Made by a program: the position numbers and the translations under genes. A DNA stretch of 30,160 nt from assembly GCA_964246695.1 (NCBI GenBank), contig CAXTSI010000039.1, positions 1 through 30,160 on the forward strand. The letters run 5' to 3'. Shown here in pieces: positions 7,511 through 15,022 of the stretch (within the stretch, counting starts at the first letter, position 1; each line of letters begins with the position of its first letter). This stretch comes from Stigonema sp964246695. GTDB taxonomy: Bacteria > Cyanobacteriota > Cyanobacteriia > Cyanobacteriales > Nostocaceae. Below the pieces are notes generated by a model, which made no database searches, was not told where the DNA came from, and was given only the letters and a program-made list of their open reading frames with translations.

Positions 7511-9085
7511 TTAGTGTGCTGAGGGTAACTTACCCCCACGCGGTTTATCAAGCAGCAGGAGCAAGGGCAGACTAAGCAAAAATACAATCCCTACTACCCA
7601 AAAGATGTCTTCAAACGACAGAATAGCTGCCTGGGTGTTGACCGTCAGGTCGATAATCTTGAGTGCTTGTTGTTGAGCCGTAACCAGATCTGCTCCGCGA
7701 CTTTGCAGCGTACTAGTGAGGGAAGACAAGCGTTGGTTGGTATCAGGATCGTAAAGGCTAACTTTCTCAACTAGAACTGCACGATGAAACGCTTCTCGTT
7801 GGGCAAGCAAAGTTGTCAGCACTGCAATGCCGATACTGCCACCCAGTTGCCTAGTCAGGTTGTAAAATCCTGAACCCGCCGCCACATCCTCTTTGGGCAA
7901 AGGACCTAGTGCTGCCAAACTCAACGGCAAAAACATCATCACTGTTCCTGCTCCCCGCCACATCAGGGGCCAAAATAAGACTTCGCTGCTGGTATCGGGG
8001 TTAATGTGTTGTAAATTGAACATTACCAAGCTGGTGATGATCCCACCGCAAGCAATGATTAAACGGGGATCAATCTTGTTGAGAAATTTTCCTAACATAA
8101 TCATCATCACGGCAGAAGCGATCGCCCCTGGATACAGCAACATCCCGGTTTGAGTGGCGGTGAAGTGGAGAATGCTTTGGGCAAAAATCGGCACGGCAAA
8201 TAGTGCGCCATAAAGTCCCATGCCTAAAACGGCTGAGTAAATAGAACCAGCTGCTAGGGAACGATGCCGCAGGACTCGCAGGTCAACAGCAGGGCTATCG
8301 GTAGTCAACTCGCGCCAAATGAACAGTCCCAACGTCACGACACTCACCACCGCAAACGTGACAATGAAATCAGAGGAAAACCAGTCTTCTTTATATCCTT
8401 CTTCTAACACGGTTTGCAGGCTACCAATTGCCATTGCCAGCAGAATAATTCCCCACCAATCGACTGTACGGCTAATCTTCTTGTGGTTGATGTCGCTTGG
8501 TAAAAACACCCACGACATCACCACAGCCAAGATGCCAAAGGGCAAATTGACGAAGAAAATCCAGCGCCACCCGAGATTATCTGTCAAAAAGCCGCCCAAG
8601 GTGGGACCAATTGCCGGACCGGAAATCACTCCCACCCCGAATACTGCTTGGGCAATTCCCTGTTGATCTGGGGGAAAGGTTTCAAAGAGGATTGCCTGCC
8701 CCTTAGCCAGTAGCCCACCGCCGCAGAGTCCTTGCAAGACACGCGAGACAATCAGCATGGGCAGGTTCCCGGCAAAGCCACACAATATGGACGCGATAGT
8801 AAATCCAATGAGGGAGAAAATAAAATAGTTTTTGCGCCCGAAGTAGTCTCCCAACCAAGCGGTGAGGGGAATGACGATGACGTTGGCGATCGCATACCCC
8901 GTCACCACCCAACCAATTTCGGTAATCGTTGCCCCCAAACTGCTTTGCATATCAGTCAGGGCAACGTTGACAATACTAGTATCAATTAGTTCTAAAACTG
9001 CACCGAGGGAGACGGTGATAGTAATCGCCCACTTCAACCACTCAGGCTTGGCGTTAGAGGATGTAGCTTGTCTAATCTGGGTCAT
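7511..9085 (-). CDS. DHA2-family (EmrB/QacA-like) 14-helix drug:proton antiporter
   Basis: Inner-membrane exporter of the major facilitator superfamily, expected to expel amphipathic or toxic compounds in exchange for protons; the substrate is unknown. At 524 aa it has the length and hydrophobic pattern of 14-TM DHA2 proteins. Landmarks: motif D1 LELIDTSIVNVAL in helix 1, motif A GDYFGRK in the 2-3 loop, and the antiporter motif C GPAIGPTLGG in helix 5. No HlyD/EmrA membrane-fusion gene lies beside it, so a partner would be encoded elsewhere. The neighbours upstream are a MAPEG protein on the same strand and a divergent GAF-LuxR regulator. ATG 9085 has no clear ribosome site, but the N-terminus matches family length. 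Confidence 0.95.
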   Translation of the reverse strand: MTQIRQATSSNAKPEWLKWAITITVSLGAVLELIDTSIVNVALTDMQSSLGATITEIGWVVTGYAIANVIVIPLTAWLGDYFGRKNYFIFSLIGFTIASILCGFAGNLPMLIVSRVLQGLCGGGLLAKGQAILFETFPPDQQGIAQAVFGVGVISGPAIGPTLGGFLTDNLGWRWIFFVNLPFGILAVVMSWVFLPSDINHKKISRTVDWWGIILLAMAIGSLQTVLEEGYKEDWFSSDFIVTFAVVSVVTLGLFIWRELTTDSPAVDLRVLRHRSLAAGSIYSAVLGMGLYGALFAVPIFAQSILHFTATQTGMLLYPGAIASAVMMIMLGKFLNKIDPRLIIACGGIITSLVMFNLQHINPDTSSEVLFWPLMWRGAGTVMMFLPLSLAALGPLPKEDVAAGSGFYNLTRQLGGSIGIAVLTTLLAQREAFHRAVLVEKVSLYDPDTNQRLSSLTSTLQSRGADLVTAQQQALKIIDLTVNTQAAILSFEDIFWVVGIVFLLSLPLLLLLDKPRGGKLPSAH

Positions 9086-9188
9086 TATTTATAGTATTAT
9101 TTATAACTAAAAATTAATTTGCACTGATACCACGCACAAAAATATCTACGCAATTCTCAATAACGTATTGTTTTATTCATTTTTGTTT

Positions 9189-9204
9189 GCAAGTGCTTAC
9201 TTGC
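9189..9204. promoter_or_regulatory. Candidate operator GCAAGT-N4-ACTTGC upstream of the DHA2 gene
   Basis: A 6-bp inverted repeat with a 4-nt spacer (7 bp counting the flanking T/A pair), 104 bp upstream of the exporter start. The size and spacing suit a TetR- or MarR-type dimer, regulators often linked to DHA2 pumps, but no such regulator gene is in the window. This is inference from symmetry only. Confidence 0.35.
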
Positions 9205-9241
9205 ATTATACTGAATGTTTGACCGGTTGTAAATAATTGCA

Positions 9242-9277
9242 CTAGCTGTAGCGACCATTGCAGGTTGCTACAGCTAG
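9242..9277. repeat. Perfect 11-bp hairpin between the MAPEG and DHA2 genes
   Basis: CTAGCTGTAGC, 14-nt loop, GCTACAGCTAG. It sits 42 bp past the MAPEG stop on the minus strand and could end that transcript, but no U-tract follows. Next to it is CCAACAATTCGACTAC (9278-9293), found again at 16418-16433. Confidence 0.6.
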
Positions 9278-9318
9278 CCAACAATTCGACTACTGAAACT
9301 TCAAGATGACAGCGTTGC

Positions 9319-9747
9319 TTACATGCTGAAGTGGATAAGGGCGGCGCGGATCGCGATGAACCACACCGCGAGGGTGGCAAATAGGTAGAGGTAGAACCGA
9401 AGCATGATGAGATTGAATGTGCAATGGACAGCGCTATGCAATACGCGAAACACAACGAAGACCCACGCGGCGTTCACATACACTGTATCTACCTGCTTCG
9501 TGACGAAGAGGTATAGGACAAGCGCATAGAAAATTACCGGAATCTCGAACAGGTTCTTGAGGTTATCCGATGGATTGGATACGTTTGGTGGCGAGATCTG
9601 CGCCAGTGTGCCAGGTACAGCAAGATCCTTCGAGGGGATATTTCTACTTGTGATGAAACTGATACGGCGAATGTACATATACACCCAGACGACGAGTGTC
9701 AGAAACACTGTCGCAAAGAATGGACTGAAGATTGCATCTTGCGTCAT
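9319..9747 (-). CDS. MAPEG-family membrane protein
   Basis: A 142-aa membrane protein with the four-helix MAPEG pattern (microsomal glutathione transferase/FLAP-like). Helix 1 is near residues 10-27; a conserved-looking segment follows (PSDNLKNLFEIPVIFYAL), then FRVLHSAVHCTFN and two C-terminal helices. Bacterial members may conjugate glutathione to hydrophobic or oxidised lipids; the activity here is not proven. AGAGGT 6 nt before ATG 9747 fixes the start. The gene seems richer in G/C-ending codons than its neighbours, possibly a sign of acquisition. It is divergent from the GAF-LuxR gene and upstream of the DHA2 pump, which suggests a detoxification group. Confidence 0.88.
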   Translation of the reverse strand: MTQDAIFSPFFATVFLTLVVWVYMYIRRISFITSRNIPSKDLAVPGTLAQISPPNVSNPSDNLKNLFEIPVIFYALVLYLFVTKQVDTVYVNAAWVFVVFRVLHSAVHCTFNLIMLRFYLYLFATLAVWFIAIRAALIHFSM

Positions 9748-9850
9748 TTCTACCTCTCAAACTCGATCGTTTTGATGATTGGTGGACGATAAAATGCGCC
9801 ATATGCAATGTACAAGGCTTGAAGAAACAGATTCCAAATTTGTTGTCATG

Positions 9851-9937
9851 TCAAGTTGTTTTTGAGATTAAAGGATAATATAAGCTGAATACACATATGC
9901 TTCTAGACCTCGATCGGGTACACTTTAGACAACTTGA
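9851..9937. promoter_or_regulatory. Matching inverted half-sites in the MAPEG-LuxR divergent promoter region
   Basis: TCAAGTTGT (9851-9859) and its exact complement ACAACTTGA (9929-9937) bracket about 70 bp in the 193-bp gap between the two divergent starts. The second copy ends 3 nt before the luxR-like ATG. They could be two sites for that regulator acting on both genes, but the wide spacing makes this a weak guess. Confidence 0.25.
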
Positions 9938-9940
9938 TCT

Positions 9941-10636
9941 ATGACTTGTCCCTTCAAGCTTCTTTTTGAAGCCATCAACCAAGCCCGTAGTGAAAATGAC
10001 ATGCGATCGCAAGTCGTGCCAAAAATTGGTGCGTATTTTTCAGCTAAACGATTCGGGATTTTTTTCTTCGACCAACTTCCCTTAGTAGATAGCAATCTTC
10101 AGAAAATACTGAAAGTTGGGCTATCAATCGAACATAATCCTGTTGTGCGTTATTTAGTGGATCGCCATACTCCTGTCCACGAAGCATTGGTGACGTCACC
10201 AAAGGCTTGGACAATAATTTGTCCCCGTCCCGATCATTGGCATGTGATGGCAGGACCGATCGTAAATCGCGGTCAATTAGTAGGTGTAGTGGGCTGCACC
10301 CGTGAAAAGTCAATGCCTGCCTTTGATACACAAAATTTAGCTGATTTGAGTGCCATCTGTTTGCACTTATCTGTTTGGGCTGCAACAGTGCTATCGCCCC
10401 TTGGGCGCAGCGCTTCGCTATCGCCGCAACAACCTTTCAAAAGCGATCGCTTAACGCCTCGTGAATTGCAGATTGCAGAATTGGTTGCTTTGGGGCGAAC
10501 AAACGCAAAAATTGGGAATGAACTTTGGATTACTGAGAATTCTGTAAAGCAGGCTTTGAAGCGAATGTTCCGTAAGCTTGAGGTTTCATCTCGTGCGGAG
10601 ATGGTTGCACAGCTTTCCGCTACACAACACCATTAG
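9941..10636 (+). CDS. LuxR-family transcription regulator with GAF-like sensor domain
   Basis: A 231-aa cytoplasmic regulator. The N-terminal part (about 10-145) looks like a GAF fold: the predicted strands include GIFFFDQLPL and HVMAGPIVNRGQLVGVVGC. The C-terminal LuxR helix-turn-helix spans about 172-228, from LTPRELQIAELVALG to the recognition helix TENSVKQALKRMFRKLEV. The ligand is unknown. The linker at about residues 150-161 is encoded by a repeat: the direct repeat GCTATCGCC (10390-10398, 10417-10425) brackets a CCTTGGGCGCAGCGCTTC palindrome and adds 27 nt in frame. Divergent from the MAPEG gene, so control of it and of the DHA2 pump is plausible. No strong ribosome site precedes ATG 9941. 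Confidence 0.87.
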   Translation: MTCPFKLLFEAINQARSENDMRSQVVPKIGAYFSAKRFGIFFFDQLPLVDSNLQKILKVGLSIEHNPVVRYLVDRHTPVHEALVTSPKAWTIICPRPDHWHVMAGPIVNRGQLVGVVGCTREKSMPAFDTQNLADLSAICLHLSVWAATVLSPLGRSASLSPQQPFKSDRLTPRELQIAELVALGRTNAKIGNELWITENSVKQALKRMFRKLEVSSRAEMVAQLSATQHH

Positions 10637-10663
10637 ACACGTCTAAGTTACAGCTATTTATTA

Positions 10664-10821
10664 CAATACGGTTCAGTTAAGATAATTTACCAACCGATAG
10701 CCTATGTAGAGACGCGACGCCAGTCCCCTACGGCGGGAAACCCGCCTACAGGGCTGGCTCAAATTTCGCGTCTCTACACAACCTAAAATTCCTACCGATC
10801 AGCCTTAACTGAACCGTATTG
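10664..10821. mobile_element. 158-bp MITE, family A, second copy
   Basis: Perfect 18-bp terminal inverted repeats CAATACGGTTCAGTTAAG and CTTAACTGAACCGTATTG (10664-10681, 10804-10821), the same termini as the element at 4329-4421. The core differs: it holds another palindrome, with TGTAGAGACGCGA pairing with TCGCGTCTCTACA around a CCAGTCCCC..GGGCTGG repeat. The flanking 10-mers agree at 7 of 10 positions, as expected of a decayed target duplication. It lies between the luxR-like gene and the REC-kinase gene, which converge on it. Confidence 0.9.
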
Positions 10822-10900
10822 ATTTATATTACTTGTGTTCGCTCCTAGGAAGTCGGCGATCGCGCTTTTGGGAAAACTTTGCTCCCCTACTGAACTTAGA

Positions 10901-12262
10901 TTAGCTGCGGTTAATCTCAATCGTAAACTCTGTACCCACTCCAGGAGTGGAAACACAACTTAACTTTCCTCCATGTTGCTGGACGACTATTTGGTGACAA
11001 ATAGATAAGCCTAAACCTGTACCTTTACCCACACATTTGGTCGTAAACATTGGTTGGAAAATCTGCTGTTTGATTTCTGGTGGAATGCCTAAGCCATTAT
11101 CAGCAATCCGAATCACTACTCTTTCCGGATCGGGGATCTCAGTATAGATCCGAATCTGAGGATTTGGGATTTGTCCTCCCATTCCCTCTTCTAAAGCATC
11201 GATCGCATTGGCGAGAATGTTCATAAATACCTGATTCAGTTGTCCAGGATAGCAGACGACCTGTGGCAAGTCGCCGTAATGCTTGCTCACCTTAATAGGG
11301 AGGCGATCGCCACAGGATTTTAACCGATGCTGTAGAATTAACAAAGTGCTGTCTAGTCCGGCATGCAAATCGGCGGGGATCTTCGCCACGGTATCGGAAC
11401 GCGAGAAATTTCGCAGAGAAACAGAAATGTTGCGGATGCGATCGATTCCCAACTGCATTGAGTCAAGAATCTTTGGTAAGTCAACAAGAGCGTAATCTAA
11501 ATCAACCGCTTCTGATTCTTGGACAATTTCTGGTACTGGTTCAGGATAATACTGTTGATAAAGTCGTAAGATTTTAGTGATATCAGCAATATACTCATTA
11601 GCGGGATCGATATTGCTAAAAATAAAGCTAACTGGATTATTAATTTCATGGGCGACACCCGCCACCAGTTCCCCTAATGTTGATAGTTTTTCTTGCTGAA
11701 TGAGTTTAACTTGAGTTTGTTGCAGGTGATTAAGCGCTTGAGAAAGTTCAACTGTACGTGCCTCAACTCGTGTTTCTAATTCCTGATTTAATTGCTGCAA
11801 AGCAGATTCTGCTTGCAGACGCTGTTCAATTTCTGATTTCAGAATTTTATTTTGTACATGGAGTGTTTTGGCATAGTCTCTTAATTGCAAATGTACCCTA
11901 ACTCTGGCTAAAACCTCATCTTGTTGGAATGGTTTCGTAATGTAATCTACAGCACCCAAAGATAAACCTTTTACCTTATTCTCCGTGTCAGCAAGAGCCG
12001 TCATAAAGATGATCGGCAGATCTTGAGTTAAGGGATTCATCTTTAAGCGTTGACAAGTTTCAAAGCCATCAATTCCTGGCATCTGAATATCCAGTAAAAT
12101 CAGATCTGGTGGATGATATTCGACCTGATCGAGGGCACTTTCACCATCAGTTGCCACGGCTACTTGATAACCAACACTAGTTAAAGCTTCCGATAAAACA
12201 CCGAGATTTGTAGGATTGTCATCAACAATTAATATTTTTTGTGATTCAGGAATTAAAGACAT
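10901..12262 (-). CDS. REC-histidine kinase (response-regulator/kinase fusion)
   Basis: A soluble 453-aa two-component protein. A receiver domain (about 8-125) carries acidic residues D14/D15, phosphoacceptor D58 (LLDIQMPG) and the TKPF lysine. A coiled coil follows (about 130-190), then a dimerisation/phosphotransfer domain with His205 in GVAHEINNP (the HPK4-like HEINNP type), and an HATPase domain with an N-box (NILANAIDAL) and GKGTGLGLSI. There is no DNA-binding domain, so the final output is elsewhere. The start lies 16 nt after the stop of the hybrid kinase, almost certainly one transcript, and its receiver is the natural phosphate acceptor from that kinase. No Shine-Dalgarno is visible. 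Confidence 0.95.
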   Translation of the reverse strand: MSLIPESQKILIVDDNPTNLGVLSEALTSVGYQVAVATDGESALDQVEYHPPDLILLDIQMPGIDGFETCQRLKMNPLTQDLPIIFMTALADTENKVKGLSLGAVDYITKPFQQDEVLARVRVHLQLRDYAKTLHVQNKILKSEIEQRLQAESALQQLNQELETRVEARTVELSQALNHLQQTQVKLIQQEKLSTLGELVAGVAHEINNPVSFIFSNIDPANEYIADITKILRLYQQYYPEPVPEIVQESEAVDLDYALVDLPKILDSMQLGIDRIRNISVSLRNFSRSDTVAKIPADLHAGLDSTLLILQHRLKSCGDRLPIKVSKHYGDLPQVVCYPGQLNQVFMNILANAIDALEEGMGGQIPNPQIRIYTEIPDPERVVIRIADNGLGIPPEIKQQIFQPMFTTKCVGKGTGLGLSICHQIVVQQHGGKLSCVSTPGVGTEFTIEINRS

Positions 12263-12278
12263 ATATATTTTATATGAG

Positions 12279-14978
12279 TTATTTAGCCTCTAAATATAGT
12301 TCGATAAATGTGCGAATTTTCTTGACTTGGAAGCCTTGTGCTAATTGCCGAATCTCTTGAGTAAACGGCAGAAATTTTTCATCTAACTTTTCGAGTTTTT
12401 CGACTTGTTTAAGCAGATCGTTAATTAAACCTTTGCGCGTCAGGTCATAAAGCAAAGCAAGGTCTTCAGAACAGGGAGGGACAATTTCTTTGGGAGGAAT
12501 TTTCTGAAGATCATCCTTCAATTCATAAATCCATTCCAACCCCAGATGTACCCGTAAAATTTCTAGCAGAGTCTCAGCTTGGACAGGTTTAGTGAGAAAT
12601 TCCTGAGCGCCAGCATCCAAACTTTTGTACTGGTCAGTCTCAAACACACTGGCTGAAGAGACAATTGCTACTATCTCTTGTAATTGTGGAGAGTCTCGCA
12701 GATGTTTAAGCAATTCAAAGCCATCCATCACGGGCATAATTAAGTCAGTCACGATCAGGTGTGGTTGCAGCGCGATCGCTTTGTCTAAACCCTCTCTACC
12801 GTCATTCGCCTCAATTACTTCAAAACCAATTGGTTCCAGTAAATTTACGATCACTGAGCGGTTTTCCCAACGGTCATCGACTACGAGGATTTTACGTTTT
12901 TCACCTTGAAAGCCGATAATAGTTCCTTGCTGTTGCACTCTACCAGTTTCTGCCCAGTCTTTAGCTTCAGTTAACTCAACATCAAACCAAAAAACACTGC
13001 CTGCACCTAGCTGACTTTGCACATTTATTGTACTGTTCATTAGCGAGACAATTGTTTGACTGATTGCCAAGCCCAAACCAGTTCCTTCTGATTGCTTTTT
13101 GGCGTCTCCTACTTGCTCAAAAGGTAAAAATATCTTCTGTAATTGTGCTGGTGTCATACCTACACCTGTATCTTCAATTTTAAATCTAATTTTGTTCATT
13201 GATGAGCCGGCGCTGCAGGAGGGTTTCCCTCCGTAGGCGACTGGCGAACCCCGAAGGGGTAATTGTTCATTGCTAATTGCTAATTGCTCTTGACTATTGC
13301 TACGCAGTGCAGGGTTAGCAATTACTTCTACTTTAAAAGTTACTTCTCCACGGTCAGTAAATTTGATGGCATTACCTAGTAAGTTAATCAATACCTGCCG
13401 TAACCGTTTCTCGTCAAAGCGGATACCAGTAGGAAGTTGCGGATTGTCTTGATATGTAAAAGTTACACCCTTTTGTTCAGCTTTAATGCGGCAGATTTCT
13501 GCCACACTTTGTAAGAAAGCCGGAAAATGAAAATCATTGCAATGAAGTTCCATTTTTCGAGCTTCAATTTTCGAGATGTCGAGAATATCGTTAATTAAGG
13601 TTAATAAATGGGAGCCGCATTGTTGAATAATTGCTATACCATGTTGTTGTCGTTCTGTCAAGGATTGGGAACGCGCTAAGATTTGAGCGTATCCCAAAAT
13701 GCCATTGAGAGGGGTGCGGAGTTCGTGACTCATGTTTGCCAGAAAGTCGCTTTTAGCTTCATTCGCCACCTCAGCAGATTTTTTAGCTTCTTTCAGTTCT
13801 GCTGTGCGTTCTTCAACGCGAATTTCGAGATCCTCATTTGCCTTTGCTAGGGTGGTAAAAGATTCTTGCAACTGTTGTGCCATCTGGTTAAAAGACTGTG
13901 CGAGTATTCCCAGTTCATTGCGTGAATGAATGTCTACCCGGCTATCAAGATGTCCGTTACTAATTTTTGTCGCCACAATTGTTAGGCGTTGCAAAGGAGA
14001 AACAATCCGCCGGGAGAAGATAAACCCAACTCCAATGGCGACAATAGCGATCAGAGTCAGCGCTTCTCCTGTAACAAAAAGCATGTGGCGAATGGGAGCA
14101 TAGGCTTCATTGGTAGGGAGTTCCACTACAAGCAACCAGCTAACGCCTGCAATGCGCGTAGCCGCACCCAACACCTCCACATTATCTAAACCTTGGTAGA
14201 CATTGAGTTGTTTTACTTCCTTTGATGCTACTAGATGCTGTAATACTTGATGATGGGAAAGGTCTTGTAGTTGGAAAGTATCAAGTGTACTTCCTTTGCG
14301 AGTAATTAAAAAATTGCGCTCGTCAACAATGTAAACATAGCCTGTCTGACCTACATCAACTTGTGAGACAACAAACCAGAGGAAGTTGAGATCGACCTGA
14401 GCTAACAATACTCCATCGACTTGCTCATGCTGATTGCGAATTGGTACAGCCAAGATGGCAGTTTCTCTGTGAGTTTTAGAATTAATTTCTACTGGAGTGA
14501 TGGACTCTTCTTGTTGCTTTAATGCCCGCAAGAAAACAGAAGACTTAGCTAGACTATGGCGTTCGATTTGCAATTTATCGGGTGAAACTGCTGACACAAT
14601 TTGACCTTTGCTATTCAAGATGACCACAGCTTCATAGGCATCATTGTGACGGGTTAATCCCTCTAGCAAATGCTGCTGAACTTGCGGCGAAAGATTGGTT
14701 AATCCAGTAACTCTAGCCAGATAGCTGAGTTTTCTCTGCAAGTCATCTAGGTAATTCTCAATTTTGTTACCTGCCGATTGAGCACGCTCTTTTTGTAAAA
14801 TTTGTGATTGTTTGAGATGAGATTGAAAGCTTAGATAAATAAGGATTCCGCCTGTATTCAAAACGCTAATGATTACTAGCAATACTAAACTTAAGCGGAG
14901 TTGATTGCTAATAGAATATTTTCGATTACTGTTTGAACTTATTTTACGCTGCTCAGATCTAAGAGGATGTTTGTCCAT
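12279..14978 (-). CDS. Membrane hybrid histidine kinase: dCache-HAMP-HisKA-HATPase-REC
   Basis: An 899-aa inner-membrane sensor. TM1 (about 28-50) and TM2 (about 300-322) enclose a periplasmic dCache-like domain of about 250 aa. HAMP (about 323-380), a coiled coil, HisKA with H418 in MSHELRTP, HATPase (N-box LINLLGNAIKFTD, GEGTGLGLA-like G-box) and a receiver with phosphoacceptor D745 (VTDLIMP) follow. A C-terminal helical segment of about 100 aa is not identified. The catalytic domain carries an in-frame insertion at about residues 557-594 made of repeat DNA (13195-13310). It lies between the BMP lipoprotein gene (44 bp upstream) and the REC-kinase gene (16 nt downstream). It probably senses a ligand directly or through the lipoprotein. 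Confidence 0.96.
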   Translation of the reverse strand: MDKHPLRSEQRKISSNSNRKYSISNQLRLSLVLLVIISVLNTGGILIYLSFQSHLKQSQILQKERAQSAGNKIENYLDDLQRKLSYLARVTGLTNLSPQVQQHLLEGLTRHNDAYEAVVILNSKGQIVSAVSPDKLQIERHSLAKSSVFLRALKQQEESITPVEINSKTHRETAILAVPIRNQHEQVDGVLLAQVDLNFLWFVVSQVDVGQTGYVYIVDERNFLITRKGSTLDTFQLQDLSHHQVLQHLVASKEVKQLNVYQGLDNVEVLGAATRIAGVSWLLVVELPTNEAYAPIRHMLFVTGEALTLIAIVAIGVGFIFSRRIVSPLQRLTIVATKISNGHLDSRVDIHSRNELGILAQSFNQMAQQLQESFTTLAKANEDLEIRVEERTAELKEAKKSAEVANEAKSDFLANMSHELRTPLNGILGYAQILARSQSLTERQQHGIAIIQQCGSHLLTLINDILDISKIEARKMELHCNDFHFPAFLQSVAEICRIKAEQKGVTFTYQDNPQLPTGIRFDEKRLRQVLINLLGNAIKFTDRGEVTFKVEVIANPALRSNSQEQLAISNEQLPLRGSPVAYGGKPSCSAGSSMNKIRFKIEDTGVGMTPAQLQKIFLPFEQVGDAKKQSEGTGLGLAISQTIVSLMNSTINVQSQLGAGSVFWFDVELTEAKDWAETGRVQQQGTIIGFQGEKRKILVVDDRWENRSVIVNLLEPIGFEVIEANDGREGLDKAIALQPHLIVTDLIMPVMDGFELLKHLRDSPQLQEIVAIVSSASVFETDQYKSLDAGAQEFLTKPVQAETLLEILRVHLGLEWIYELKDDLQKIPPKEIVPPCSEDLALLYDLTRKGLINDLLKQVEKLEKLDEKFLPFTQEIRQLAQGFQVKKIRTFIELYLEAK
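13195..13310. repeat. Repeat DNA inserted in frame in the hybrid kinase gene
   Basis: A CCGGCGCTGCAGGAGGGTTT palindrome arm with its partner CCCTCCGTAGGCGACTGGCG is followed by AACCCCGAAGGGGT and a heptad tract (TTGCTAA)2. Read on the coding strand it encodes a polar loop (EQLAISNEQL, then Gly/Ser/Pro-rich) between two HATPase strands. Related palindromes occur at 10721-10764 and 18900-18945, and the heptad matches 2550-2591. Confidence 0.82.
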
Positions 14979-15022
14979 TAATTTTTTATCAGCTGACAGT
15001 ATTTTGGATTTGTTGGCTGAGC

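Noticed and set aside
9177..9455. 92-aa minus-strand frame
   Set aside because: Overlaps the MAPEG gene in another frame; its Cys/Ser-rich product has no fold pattern.
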